A stretch of 64,000 nt of DNA from ZC4RG30 sp035556135 (GTDB lineage Bacteria; Pseudomonadota; Gammaproteobacteria; Steroidobacterales; Steroidobacteraceae): assembly GCA_035556135.1 (NCBI GenBank), contig DATMFO010000005.1:124001-188000 (forward strand). Reading direction: 5' to 3'. The notes below the pieces were generated by a model. That model worked only from the letters and a program-made list of their open reading frames with translations. It had not been told where the DNA came from and did not search any database. This document shows, in pieces, positions 34,744-44,160 of this stretch. The position numbers and the translations under genes are program-made. How positions within the stretch are numbered: position 1 is the stretch's first letter; each line of letters opens with the position of its first letter.

Positions 34744-35706
34744 GTGGTTGCGCACGAGCCGGTGCTTGTCGAAGAAGCTGTGGACGCGCTCGCTGTCGCT
34801 GCGCAGCCCGGCGTTGCGCGACTGTACGTGGATGCCACGTTCGGCCGCGGCGGCCACACCGCGCGGATACTCCAACGGCTGGGAAGCGAAGACCGCCTGC
34901 TCGCGATCGACCGCGATCCCGAAGCCGTTGCGGCCGCTCGGGCGCGCTTCGGCACGGAGCCGCGCCTGGTGGTGGCTGGCGCTGCGTTCGGTGCGCTCGC
35001 ATCACTGGTCCAGGCACATGGCCAAGGACGTGCCTGTGCAGGGGTTCTCTTCGACCTCGGCGTGTCTTCGCCACAGCTCGACGATCCGGCCCGCGGCTTC
35101 AGTTTCCAGGCTGACGGTCCGCTCGACATGCGCATGGATCCGGCGCGGGGCGAAAGTGCCGCCGCCTGGCTCGCCCGGGCGCCGGTCGATGAGATCCGCG
35201 ACGTGATCCGGGACCTTGGGGAAGAACGCCACGCCGGACGCATCGCACGCGCCATTGTCGAGGCGCGCAGCATCGAGCCCCTCACGCGCACCGGCCAGCT
35301 GGCGCAGCTGATCGCGCGCGTGGTGCGCGGGCGTGATGCCGGCAAGCATCCAGCCACGCGCACCTTCCAGGCCATCCGCATGCATGTGAACGACGAGCTG
35401 GGCGAATTGCGCCGCGGCCTCGCGGCTGCGCTCGACGTGCTCGCGCCGGGCGGCCGGCTGGCCGTGATCAGCTTCCATTCCCTCGAGGACCGCATCGTCA
35501 AGCAGTTCATGCGCTGGCAGGCGCAGCCGGATCCGGCCTGGGCGCGCCTGCCCATGGCCCCCGACTTTGCGCCCGCCCTGAAGCTGGTCGGCAAGAAGCG
35601 CCGCGCCACAGAAGAGGAGCTGGCGCGCAATCCGCGCGCGCGTTCCGCAGTGCTGCGCGTGGCGGAGCGCCTGGGCGCAGCGCCCGTGCAGGGTGCTGCA
35701 TGGTGA
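34744..35706 (+). CDS. rsmH: 16S rRNA (cytosine-1402-N4)-methyltransferase RsmH
   Basis: SAM-dependent N4-methylation of C1402 (with RsmI making m4Cm). 320 aa, GTG start at 34744 after GGGAG. Features: HEPVLVEEAVDAL, SAM motif VDATFGRGGHTARIL, LAIDRDPEAV, FDLGVSSPQLDDPARGFSF, MRMDPARGESA, VISFHSLEDRIVKQFMR. Overlaps ftsL by 7 bases. Confidence 0.96.
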   Translation: MVAHEPVLVEEAVDALAVAAQPGVARLYVDATFGRGGHTARILQRLGSEDRLLAIDRDPEAVAAARARFGTEPRLVVAGAAFGALASLVQAHGQGRACAGVLFDLGVSSPQLDDPARGFSFQADGPLDMRMDPARGESAAAWLARAPVDEIRDVIRDLGEERHAGRIARAIVEARSIEPLTRTGQLAQLIARVVRGRDAGKHPATRTFQAIRMHVNDELGELRRGLAAALDVLAPGGRLAVISFHSLEDRIVKQFMRWQAQPDPAWARLPMAPDFAPALKLVGKKRRATEEELARNPRARSAVLRVAERLGAAPVQGAAW

Positions 35707-35981
35707 GCGTGCTGAAGCGGCCCTGGACCGTGGTGCTGCTGCTGTGGTGCGCGGTGCTGGTATCGGCAACCGGCGCGGTGTGGACCCGGCATCGCGCGCG
35801 CGAGCTGTTCGTGGAGCTTGAACAGCTGAACCGCGACAAGCACGCGCTGGATGTGGCCTGGGGCCAGTGGCAGCTGGAGCAGAGCTTCTGGTCGCAGCAT
35901 GCGCAGGTGGAAAGCACCGCGCGGCGGCGGCTGGGCATGACCATGCCCGATCCTGTGGCCATCCAGGTGGTGCTGCCATGA
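35700..35981 (+). CDS. ftsL: Cell division protein FtsL
   Basis: 93 aa bitopic membrane protein of the FtsQLB complex that activates FtsWI. Short cytoplasmic N terminus, transmembrane helix at about 11-30 (VVLLLWCAVLVSATGAVW), then a periplasmic coiled coil (about 38-72; FVELEQLNRDKHALDVAWGQ). Identified mainly by size, topology and position between rsmH and ftsI. It overlaps ftsI by 4 bases. Confidence 0.88.
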   Translation: MVSVLKRPWTVVLLLWCAVLVSATGAVWTRHRARELFVELEQLNRDKHALDVAWGQWQLEQSFWSQHAQVESTARRRLGMTMPDPVAIQVVLP

Positions 35982-37720
35982 GCCGTGCGCCGCGCAACGC
36001 CGCCGCGGAGTTCCGCCTGCGTTCCTGGTTCGTGTTCGGCCTGCTCGGGTTTGCCGCGGCCGGGCTGGCCGCAAGCGCCGTGCGCCGGCAGGTGGTGGAG
36101 CGGGATTTCCTGATCGGGCAGGGCGAGGCTCGCGCGGTGCGCGAGGTGAAGATCGAGGCGCACCGCGGCGCCATCCTCGACCGCAATGGCAGGCCGGTGG
36201 CCATCAGCACGCCGCTGGAATCCGTGTACGCGGTGCCGCGCGAACTGAGCATGGCGCCGGAACGCTGGCCCGAGCTGGCCAAGCAGCTCAAGCGCAATCG
36301 CCGCGAGTTCGAGCGCCGCGTGTCCAGCAGCCAGGACCGCGACTTCCTCTGGCTGGCGCGGCATCTCTCGCCTGCCGAGGCCGCGGCCGTGCAGAAGATG
36401 AACGTGCCGGGCGTGTACACGCGCAGCGAGTACCGTCGCTTCTATCCAGAAGGTGAAGTGCTGGGGCATGTGCTCGGCTTCACCAACCAGGACGACCAGG
36501 GGCTGGAGGCGCTGGAACTGGCCTTTGATCCCTGGTTGGCCGGCGAGGACGGCGCGAAGCGCGTCATCAAGGACAACAACGGCCGCCGCGTGGATGACGT
36601 CGAGAACATCCGTGCGGTGCGCCCGGGGCGCGACCTTGTGCTGAGCCTGGACACGCGCTTCCAGCACCTGGCCTACCGCGAACTCAAGCGCGCCATCGAG
36701 GAGAACCGTGCCACCTCCGGCTCGGTGGTGCTGATCGACGTGCGCACCGGCGAAGTGCTGGCCATGGCGAACCAGCCGAACTTCAATCCGAATGACCACC
36801 AGCAGCGCGCCAAGGCCCTGAGCAATGGCTGGGTGCGCAACCGCGCAGTCACCGACATGCTTGAGCCGGGTTCCAGCATCAAGCCCTTCGTGATTGCAGC
36901 GGCGCTGGAGTCCGGGCGGTTCAATGCCGCAAGCGTGATCGACACGGGCAGCGGCTATTACGAAGTGAACGGCGTGGTGGCCAAGGATGAGCATCCCTAC
37001 GGCGTGCTTCCCCTTGCAGGCGTGCTTGCCAAGTCGTCCAACGTGGGCATGGCGAAGATCGCGCGGGAGCTGGAGCCGCAGCAGCTGTGGGGCACCCTGA
37101 CGCGCTTCGGTTTCGGCCACGTCACCGCCAGCCAGTTTCCCGGCGAGTCGGCGGGATCGCTTCCCAACTACGCCAGCTGGCGCTGGGTCACGGTGAGCTC
37201 ACTCTCCCGCGGCTACAACATGAACGTCACGCCGCTGCAGCTCGCGCAGGCCTACGCCACGCTCGGTGCGATGGGCGTGGCGCATCCGGTGTCGCTGCTG
37301 CGCGTGGATGAGCAAGTGCCCGGGGAGCGCGTGCTGGCCGAGCGCCATGCCCGCACGATGATCTCGCTGCTGGAAGCCGTGGTGAAGGACGGCACCGGCT
37401 CCCGCGCCGCCATCCCCGGCTACCGCGTCGCCGGCAAGACCGGCACTGCGAAGAAGACCAAGGCCGGCGAGCGTGGTTACTACGATGACCGGTACACCGC
37501 CGTGTTCGGCGGACTGGCGCCGGCCAGCAATCCGCGCCTGGCGGCCGTGGTGGTCATCGATGATCCGCGCGCCGACCGCTTCTATGGCGGCGAGATCGCG
37601 GCGCCAGTGTTCTCCGCGGTGGTGGGTGGCGCGTTGCGCCTGATGGGCGTGGCGCCGGACGCCGAGCTGGAGGGCGCGGCCGATCCCCTCACTGGTGTGG
37701 CCACGATGGTGAGCCGCTGA
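35978..37720 (+). CDS. ftsI: Peptidoglycan D,D-transpeptidase FtsI (PBP3)
   Basis: Septum-specific class B penicillin-binding protein that crosslinks the glycan made by FtsW. 580 aa: cytoplasmic N terminus, one transmembrane helix (about 18-36), pedestal domain (AHRGAILDRNGRPVAIS), transpeptidase domain with SxxK Ser299-Ser-Ile-Lys302, SxN in KSSNVGMAK, and KTG in VAGKTGTAKK. The ATG at 35978 overlaps the ftsL stop. Confidence 0.96.
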   Translation: MSRAPRNAAAEFRLRSWFVFGLLGFAAAGLAASAVRRQVVERDFLIGQGEARAVREVKIEAHRGAILDRNGRPVAISTPLESVYAVPRELSMAPERWPELAKQLKRNRREFERRVSSSQDRDFLWLARHLSPAEAAAVQKMNVPGVYTRSEYRRFYPEGEVLGHVLGFTNQDDQGLEALELAFDPWLAGEDGAKRVIKDNNGRRVDDVENIRAVRPGRDLVLSLDTRFQHLAYRELKRAIEENRATSGSVVLIDVRTGEVLAMANQPNFNPNDHQQRAKALSNGWVRNRAVTDMLEPGSSIKPFVIAAALESGRFNAASVIDTGSGYYEVNGVVAKDEHPYGVLPLAGVLAKSSNVGMAKIARELEPQQLWGTLTRFGFGHVTASQFPGESAGSLPNYASWRWVTVSSLSRGYNMNVTPLQLAQAYATLGAMGVAHPVSLLRVDEQVPGERVLAERHARTMISLLEAVVKDGTGSRAAIPGYRVAGKTGTAKKTKAGERGYYDDRYTAVFGGLAPASNPRLAAVVVIDDPRADRFYGGEIAAPVFSAVVGGALRLMGVAPDAELEGAADPLTGVATMVSR

Positions 37721-39204
37721 TGAACACGGCCATGAGCCTGGCGCGGCTGCTCGAGGGCATCGCGCCGGTGCCGCGCGATGTGCTGCTGTCGGACATCACG
37801 CTGGATTCGCGCGCAGTGCGCCCGGGCGGCGCCTTCCTCGCCTGCCGTGGCGCGCGCCACCATGGACTGGAGTTCGCCACTGAGGTGGCGCGCCGCGGAG
37901 CCCGCGCCATCCTGTGGGAACCGGATGGCCATACCGGGCCCCCCACGCTGGATTCAGGCATCGTGCTCGCCGCCGTGCCGGAACTGTCGCGGCGCGCCAG
38001 CGAACTGGCCGACCGTTTCTTCGGTTCGCCGTCGCGCGGAGTCGATGTGATCGGCGTGACCGGCACCAATGGCAAGACCACCTGCGCCTGGCTGCTGGCA
38101 CAGGCGCTGCTGGCCTGCGGACGCAGTGCGGCCTATGTCGGCACACTGGGCAGCGCCTTCGAAAGCGAGCTGGTGGCGGGCGAGATGACCACGCCGGATG
38201 CAGTGACCGCGCAGCGGCAGCTGGCAGGTTTTCGCGACCGCGGCGCGCGCGCCGTCGCCATGGAGGTTTCCTCGCATGGCCTGGCACAGGGCCGGGTGGC
38301 AGCCGTGCACTTCGATGCGGCGGTCTTCACCAACCTCACGCGCGACCACCTGGACTTCCACGGCGACATGCAGGCGTATGGGCAGGCCAAGGCCAGCCTG
38401 TTCGAGCGTGGCGGCCTGCGCCTCAGGGTGTTCAATACCGATGACGCCTTCGGCGCTGCGCTGGCGGCCCGTCCCGCCTTCGCCGGACGCATTGCCTGCA
38501 GCCGCCTGGCGCAGCCGGCGCCGGGCACGGGTGCGCATGTGTTCGCGCGCGACGTCGTGTTCGGCATGCAGGGCACGCGCTTCCGGCTGGATTCGAGTTT
38601 CGGTACGGCAGTCGTGGCAAGCCCGCTGCTCGGTGAGTTCAACGTCGACAACCTGCTGGCCACGCTGGCGGTGCTGCTCGGCAGCGGCGTCACACCTGCC
38701 GCCGCGGCGCTGGCCGTGAAGGCGGCGTCGGCACCGCCGGGCCGGCTGGAGACCTTTGGCGGCGAGGGCCGGCCGCTGGCCGTGGTCGACTACGCGCACA
38801 CGCCGGATGCGCTGGACAAGGCGCTCACGGTGCTGCGCCGCCATTGCAGTGGCCGGCTGTGGGTGGTGTTCGGGTGCGGCGGCGACCGCGATCGCGGCAA
38901 GCGTGCCGGGATGGGTGCCATCGCCGCGCGCCGGGCCGATGCCATCGTGCTCACCGACGACAATCCGCGCGGCGAGGACGGCGATGACATCATCGCCGCC
39001 ATCAGGGCGGGGCTGGGCGGTGCCGCTGCGCAGGTAATCCGCGACCGCCGTGCGGCCATCCACCATGCACTGCGCGAGGCCGGGGCGGATGACGTGGTGC
39101 TCATCGCCGGCAAGGGCCATGAGGAATACCAGGTCATCGGCAGCCAGCGTCATCCCTTCAGTGACCGGCAGGTGGTGCGCCAGGCACAGGCAGGTGCGGC
39201 ATGA
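37720..39204 (+). CDS. murE: UDP-MurNAc-tripeptide ligase MurE
   Basis: Adds the third stem residue to UDP-MurNAc-L-Ala-D-Glu. 494 aa: ATP-binding VIGVTGTNGKTTCAWLLAQ, middle domain MEVSSHGLAQGRV with FTNLTRDHLDFHG, and the DNPR motif (LTDDNPRGEDG) that marks meso-diaminopimelate as substrate. One-base overlap with ftsI (TGATG), 4-base overlap with murF. Confidence 0.96.
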   Translation: MNTAMSLARLLEGIAPVPRDVLLSDITLDSRAVRPGGAFLACRGARHHGLEFATEVARRGARAILWEPDGHTGPPTLDSGIVLAAVPELSRRASELADRFFGSPSRGVDVIGVTGTNGKTTCAWLLAQALLACGRSAAYVGTLGSAFESELVAGEMTTPDAVTAQRQLAGFRDRGARAVAMEVSSHGLAQGRVAAVHFDAAVFTNLTRDHLDFHGDMQAYGQAKASLFERGGLRLRVFNTDDAFGAALAARPAFAGRIACSRLAQPAPGTGAHVFARDVVFGMQGTRFRLDSSFGTAVVASPLLGEFNVDNLLATLAVLLGSGVTPAAAALAVKAASAPPGRLETFGGEGRPLAVVDYAHTPDALDKALTVLRRHCSGRLWVVFGCGGDRDRGKRAGMGAIAARRADAIVLTDDNPRGEDGDDIIAAIRAGLGGAAAQVIRDRRAAIHHALREAGADDVVLIAGKGHEEYQVIGSQRHPFSDRQVVRQAQAGAA

Positions 39205-40571
39205 ACCGCACGCTGCGTGAATTCGCGACACTGTGTGGTGGCCGCTTCAGCGGCGATGACCGCCCCTGGGCAGCGGTGAACAATGACACGCGCACGCTGC
39301 TGCCCGGCCAGATCTATCTCGCGCTGCGCGGTGCGCGTTTCGACGGCCACCAGTTCCTGCAGGCCGCCGCCGCGGCCGGTGCGGTGGCGGCGGTAGTGGA
39401 CAACGAGGTACCAAATGCCCCGCTGCCGCTGATCGTGGTGGACGACACCCAGGCCGCGCTGACCCGCGCCGCCGCCGGCTGGCGCAGGCTGTTCCGCGGT
39501 CCTGTGGTGGGCGTGGCCGGCAGCAACGGCAAGACCACGGTGAAGGAGATGACCGCCGCGATCCTCACGCGCCGTGGCGAGTGCCTGGCGACGCGCGGTA
39601 ACCTCAACAACCACATCGGCGTGCCTCTTACCCTGCTGCGGCTGACGGGCGCCGAACACAGCGCAGTGATAGAGATCGGTGCCAACCATCCGGGCGAGGT
39701 GGCCGCGCTGGTCGAAGTCGCACGTCCCAACGTGGGGCTCATCACCAACGCGGGCGCGGAGCACCTGGAAGGATTCGGCGACCTGGATGGCGTGGCGCGG
39801 GCAGAGGGCGAGATGGTCGCCGGGCTGGCGCCGGATGACGTGGCCATCATCAATGCCGATGATCCCTACGCGCCGCTCTGGCGCGGCATGACGCGTGCCC
39901 AGGTGTGTACCTTCGGCGTGGACCACGCCGCGGATTTCCGCGCGGTGCAGCTGCAGGCATCCCTCACCGGCACTGGCTTCCGCACCAGCTTCACGCTGCG
40001 CGCGCCGCAGGGTGAACGCCCCTTGACCCTCAACGTGGGTGGTCGCCACAACGTGCGCAATGCGCTCGGCGCGGCGGCGGCGGCGATGGCCGCTGGCGCC
40101 ACGCTGGAGCAGGTGGCCGCGGGCCTTGCAGCCATGCAGCCGGTGGGCGGCCGCCTGCGGCCAGTGCGCACCCGCCAGGGCGCGCAGTTGCTCGATGATT
40201 CCTACAACGCCAACCCCAGCTCCATGCAGGCGGGCATCGATGTGCTCGCCGGGCTGCCGGGCGAGCACTGGTTCGTGATGGGTGACATGGGTGAGCTCGG
40301 CGAGCACGCGCGCGCCAGCCACGTGCAGATCGGTGAATACGCCCGCCAGCACGGCGTGAGCCGCTTGTTTGCCACCGGACCGCTGAGCACGCTGGCCGTG
40401 GAGGCCTTCGGTACCGGCGCGAGCTGGTTCCCCGACACCGAGGCGCTGGCGCGCGCGGTGGATGCCGAATTGAACCCCGCCGTGACGCTGCTGGTGAAGG
40501 GCTCGCGCTCCAATCGCCTGGAGCGCGTGGTGGCGCACCTGACGGGAGAAAGGCCCGGAGAGGCTCACTGA
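39201..40571 (+). CDS. murF: UDP-MurNAc-tripeptide-D-Ala-D-Ala ligase MurF
   Basis: Attaches D-Ala-D-Ala to complete the pentapeptide precursor. 456 aa with Mur ligase features: P-loop VVGVAGSNGKTTVKEMTAAI, NLNNHIGVPLTLLRL, EIGANHPGEVAALV, NAGAEHLEGFGDLDGVARAE, and LLDDSYNANPSSMQAG. Coupled to murE (ATGA) and mraY (TGATG). Confidence 0.95.
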   Translation: MNRTLREFATLCGGRFSGDDRPWAAVNNDTRTLLPGQIYLALRGARFDGHQFLQAAAAAGAVAAVVDNEVPNAPLPLIVVDDTQAALTRAAAGWRRLFRGPVVGVAGSNGKTTVKEMTAAILTRRGECLATRGNLNNHIGVPLTLLRLTGAEHSAVIEIGANHPGEVAALVEVARPNVGLITNAGAEHLEGFGDLDGVARAEGEMVAGLAPDDVAIINADDPYAPLWRGMTRAQVCTFGVDHAADFRAVQLQASLTGTGFRTSFTLRAPQGERPLTLNVGGRHNVRNALGAAAAAMAAGATLEQVAAGLAAMQPVGGRLRPVRTRQGAQLLDDSYNANPSSMQAGIDVLAGLPGEHWFVMGDMGELGEHARASHVQIGEYARQHGVSRLFATGPLSTLAVEAFGTGASWFPDTEALARAVDAELNPAVTLLVKGSRSNRLERVVAHLTGERPGEAH

Positions 40572-41656
40572 TGCTGTACTGGCTGAGCAAGAAATTCGCC
40601 ACCGCGGAATCGTTCTTCAACGTATTCCAGTACCTCACGCTGCGCACCATCCTGGCGGTGATCTCGGCGCTGGCCATCTCCTGGCTGATCGGCCCGGCGA
40701 TGATCCGCTGGCTGTCGCGCTACCAGGTGGGACAGGTGGTGCGTGACGACGGTCCGCAGACCCACCTGAAGAAGGCCGGCACGCCCACCATGGGCGGCAC
40801 GCTGATCATCGTGGCCATCTCCATCGCCACGCTGCTGTGGGCCGACCTCGGCAACCGCTTCGTGTGGGTGGTGCTGGGCGTGCTGCTGCTGTGCGGGCTC
40901 GTCGGTTTCTATGACGACTACCTGAAGCTGGTGGTCCGCAACAGCAAGGGCCTGGCTCCGCGCTGGAAGTACCTGTGGCTGTCGGTGGCCGGCCTCGGCG
41001 CGGCGCTGGTGCTGTGGTACACGCAGAAGAATCCCGCCGAAACCAGCTTCTTCGTGCCCTTCTTCAAGCAGGTGGCAGTGCCGATGAGCATGGCCGCCTT
41101 CGTGGTGCTCACCTACCTGATGATCGTCGGCATGAGCAACGCGGTGAACCTCACCGACGGGCTCGACGGGCTGGCCATCATGCCGGCAGTGATGGTGGCC
41201 GTGGGCCTTGGCATCTTCGCCTGGGCCAGCGGCAATGCCATCTATGCGCCTTACCTCGGCATCCCAGCGGTGCCGGGTTCGGGCGAGCTGGCCATCTTCT
41301 GCGGCGCCATGGCCGGGGCGGGACTGGGATTCCTGTGGTTCAACACCTACCCCGCCCAGGTGTTCATGGGCGACGTGGGTGCGCTGGCCCTCGGCGGTGC
41401 GCTGGGCGCGGTGGCCGTGATCGTGCGCCAGGAAATCGTGGTGCTGCTGATGGGCGGCATATTCGTGCTCGAGACCGCCTCGGTGATCCTGCAGGTGGCC
41501 TCATTCAAGCTGACCGGCAAGCGCATCTTCCGCATGGCGCCCATCCACCACCACTTCGAACTGAAGGGTTGGGCCGAGCCGAAGGTGATCGTGCGCTTCT
41601 GGATCATCAGCCTGCTGCTGGTGCTGATGGGTCTTGCGACCCTGAAGGTGCGTTAA
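40571..41656 (+). CDS. mraY: Phospho-N-acetylmuramoyl-pentapeptide transferase MraY
   Basis: Integral membrane enzyme that makes lipid I by transferring phospho-MurNAc-pentapeptide to undecaprenyl phosphate. 361 aa with about ten transmembrane helices. Conserved segments: KKAGTPTMGGTLII, GFYDDYLKLV (catalytic Asp pair), NAVNLTDGLDGLAIMP, NTYPAQVFMGDVGALALGG, and APIHHHFELKGWAEPKVIVR. It abuts murD with no spacer. Confidence 0.97.
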   Translation: MLYWLSKKFATAESFFNVFQYLTLRTILAVISALAISWLIGPAMIRWLSRYQVGQVVRDDGPQTHLKKAGTPTMGGTLIIVAISIATLLWADLGNRFVWVVLGVLLLCGLVGFYDDYLKLVVRNSKGLAPRWKYLWLSVAGLGAALVLWYTQKNPAETSFFVPFFKQVAVPMSMAAFVVLTYLMIVGMSNAVNLTDGLDGLAIMPAVMVAVGLGIFAWASGNAIYAPYLGIPAVPGSGELAIFCGAMAGAGLGFLWFNTYPAQVFMGDVGALALGGALGAVAVIVRQEIVVLLMGGIFVLETASVILQVASFKLTGKRIFRMAPIHHHFELKGWAEPKVIVRFWIISLLLVLMGLATLKVR

Positions 41657-42982
41657 ATGGGGCGAGCGGCCGTCATCGCGGGTGTGGGCAATACGGGCAG
41701 ATCGGTGCTCCGTTACCTCAGCGCGCGGGGCTGGGAGGTCGCCGCGACCGACACCCGCGCCACGCCACCGGGCCTTGACGGGCTGCGCGCGGAATTTCCC
41801 GGCCTGCGGCTGGCCGTTGGCGGGCTGGATCCGTCACTGCTGGATGGCGCGAACCTCGTGGTCGCCTCGCCGGGACTGCCACAGGATGATCCCTTCTTCC
41901 TGGCGGCGCGCGCGCGCGGCATCGAGGTCGTCGGCGACATCGAACTGTTCGCGCGCAGCGGCGCGCATCCGGTGGCAGGCATCACCGGTACCAACGGCAA
42001 GAGCACGGTCACCACCCTGGTGGCCCGCATGGCCGATCGGGCTGGCGAAGTTGCCCGCGCCGGCGGCAACCTCGGCCCGCCCGCGCTTGACCTGCTCGCC
42101 GGAGCAGGCGCGACGCTCTATGTACTGGAACTGTCCAGCTACCAGCTGGAAACCACCAGCTCGCTGGCGCTGCAGGCGGCCACGGTGCTGAACGTGACGC
42201 CCGACCACATGGACCGCTATGCGGACATGGCCGCGTATGCCGCCGCCAAGGCGCGCATCTTCGACCGCTGCGCAACGGCGGTGATCAACCTGGATGATCC
42301 CGCGGTGGCCGCGATGCGGCGCGACGGCCAGCGCACGCTGGCTTTCTCGCTGGACAGCAGCAGCGGCGCCGATTATTTCCTCGCCACGGAAGATGGCCGC
42401 GACTGGTTGTGCCGCGGCGCAGAGCGGCTCATCGCGATGGATGAGCTGAAGATCGTGGGCAGCCACAATGCCGCCAATGCGCTTGCCGCGCTGGCCATGG
42501 GCGAGGCGCTGGGCCTGGCACGCGCACCCATGCTGGCCACACTGCGTGAGTTCCCCGGGTTGCCGCATCGGGCCGCATACGTCGCGCAGGTGCGCGGCGT
42601 GCGTTACGTGAACGACTCGAAGGGCACCAACGTGGGCGCCACCCTCGCTGCGGTGGCCGGCTTCCGCGGACCCTTGCTGCTGATCGCCGGGGGCGACGGC
42701 AAGAACCAGGATTTCTCGCCGCTGGCTGCAGCCTTTGCCGGCAAGGTGCGGCGCGTGCTCACCATTGGCCGCGACGCCGCGCGCATCGAGGCCGTCCTCG
42801 CCGGCGTCTGTCCCACCGAACGTTGCGCCACGCTGGAAGCCGCCGTGGTGGCTGCCGCACGCGCGGCGCAGCCGGGCGATACCGTGCTGCTGTCACCGGC
42901 GTGCGCCAGCCTCGACATGTTCCGCGACTACGCTCACCGCGGAGAGGTGTTTGCCGGAGCCGTGAGGAGCCTGGCGGCATGA
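41657..42982 (+). CDS. murD: UDP-N-acetylmuramoyl-L-alanine:D-glutamate ligase MurD
   Basis: Adds D-Glu to UDP-MurNAc-L-Ala. 441 aa: N-terminal Rossmann-like domain (VIAGVGNTGRSVLRYL), P-loop GITGTNGKSTVTTLVARM, LELSSYQLETT, NVTPDHMDRY, NDSKGTNVGATLAAV, and LLSPACASLDMFRDYAHRG at the C terminus. ATG directly after the mraY stop; 4-base overlap with ftsW. Confidence 0.95.
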   Translation: MGRAAVIAGVGNTGRSVLRYLSARGWEVAATDTRATPPGLDGLRAEFPGLRLAVGGLDPSLLDGANLVVASPGLPQDDPFFLAARARGIEVVGDIELFARSGAHPVAGITGTNGKSTVTTLVARMADRAGEVARAGGNLGPPALDLLAGAGATLYVLELSSYQLETTSSLALQAATVLNVTPDHMDRYADMAAYAAAKARIFDRCATAVINLDDPAVAAMRRDGQRTLAFSLDSSSGADYFLATEDGRDWLCRGAERLIAMDELKIVGSHNAANALAALAMGEALGLARAPMLATLREFPGLPHRAAYVAQVRGVRYVNDSKGTNVGATLAAVAGFRGPLLLIAGGDGKNQDFSPLAAAFAGKVRRVLTIGRDAARIEAVLAGVCPTERCATLEAAVVAAARAAQPGDTVLLSPACASLDMFRDYAHRGEVFAGAVRSLAA

Positions 42983-44160
42983 GCACACAGCGCTCCAATG
43001 GCGGCTATGCCCTGGATCCGGTGCTGCTGGGCATCGTGCTGTCCATCCTGCTGCTGGGACTGGTGATGCTCGCCTCCGCATCGGTGTCGAAGGCGTCGAA
43101 GGAGACTGGCGACTTCCTGTTCTTCGTGAAGGCGCAGCTGGGCGTGGCCGCCGTCGGGACGCTGGGTGCGGCCGTGGTGGCGATGATTCCCACCTCCTTC
43201 TATTTCAAGCATGCCAACCTGCTGCTCATCGCAGCCGCCGTGCTGCTGCTGGCGGTACTGCTGCCCGGCATCGGGCATGAGGTGAATGGCAGCCGCCGCT
43301 GGATCCGCCTGGCCGGCGTCCGGCTGCAGCCCTCGGAGCTGGTGCGCGTGATGGTGCTGTGCTGGGTGGCCGCCTATGCCGCGCGGCGCGAGAAGGAGCT
43401 GCGGGAATCCCTCACCGGCCTGGTGAAGCCGCTGGGCGTGACCTTCATCTTCAGCCTGATGCTGCTGATGGAGCCGGACTTCGGCGCCGCCGCGGTGCTG
43501 TTCGTCACCGCCTTCGGCCTGCTGTTCCTGGCTGGTGCGCGCCTGCGCTGGGTGCTGCTGTGCGTGGCCACGGCAGGGGCGGGCTTCACGCTGCTGATGG
43601 TCTCGGCGGACTACCGCCTGGAACGCCTCACCTGCTTCCTTGATCCCTGGGCCAAGGCCGACAACTGCGGCTACCAGCTGGCGCAGTCACTGATCGCCAT
43701 CGGGCGGGGCGAGTGGTTCGGTGTGGGCCTGGGCGACAGCATCCAGAAGCTGTTCTACCTGCCAGAGGCGCACACCGACTTCCTGTTCGCCGTGCTGGCC
43801 GAGGAGCTGGGCATGGCGGGCATCCTGCTGACGCTGGCGCTGTTCATGGCGCTGGTGTGGCGCACGCTGTTCATTGCGCGTTCCGCCGCCGCTGCGGGGC
43901 TCGCCTTCGAGGCCAGCCTCGCGGCTGCATTCGGCCTGTGGGTAGGCACGCAGGCGCTGGTCAACGTGGGCGTGAACCTCGGGGTGCTGCCCACCAAGGG
44001 TCTCACGCTGCCCTTCATGAGTTACGGCCGCAGCAGCCTGCTGGTGGCGATGATGTGGGTGGGCATGGTCCTGCGCGTGCACCATGAGGCCACGACGCGC
44101 GCGCGCGGATCGGCCAGCAGCAGCTCGCGCCGTGCCGCGATCGTGGAGGCGGGCGCATGA
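42979..44160 (+). CDS. ftsW: Septal peptidoglycan polymerase FtsW (SEDS)
   Basis: SEDS-family lipid II polymerase that works with FtsI at the septum. 393 aa, about ten transmembrane helices. Family segments: GSRRWIRLAGVRLQPSEL, LMEPDFGAAAVL (catalytic-type Asp), YQLAQSLIAIGRGEWFGVGL, LPEAHTDFLFAVLAEELG, and LPFMSYGRSSLL. The ATG at 42979 overlaps the murD stop. A Ser/Ala/Arg-rich cytoplasmic tail ends the protein. Confidence 0.96.
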   Translation: MSTQRSNGGYALDPVLLGIVLSILLLGLVMLASASVSKASKETGDFLFFVKAQLGVAAVGTLGAAVVAMIPTSFYFKHANLLLIAAAVLLLAVLLPGIGHEVNGSRRWIRLAGVRLQPSELVRVMVLCWVAAYAARREKELRESLTGLVKPLGVTFIFSLMLLMEPDFGAAAVLFVTAFGLLFLAGARLRWVLLCVATAGAGFTLLMVSADYRLERLTCFLDPWAKADNCGYQLAQSLIAIGRGEWFGVGLGDSIQKLFYLPEAHTDFLFAVLAEELGMAGILLTLALFMALVWRTLFIARSAAAAGLAFEASLAAAFGLWVGTQALVNVGVNLGVLPTKGLTLPFMSYGRSSLLVAMMWVGMVLRVHHEATTRARGSASSSSRRAAIVEAGA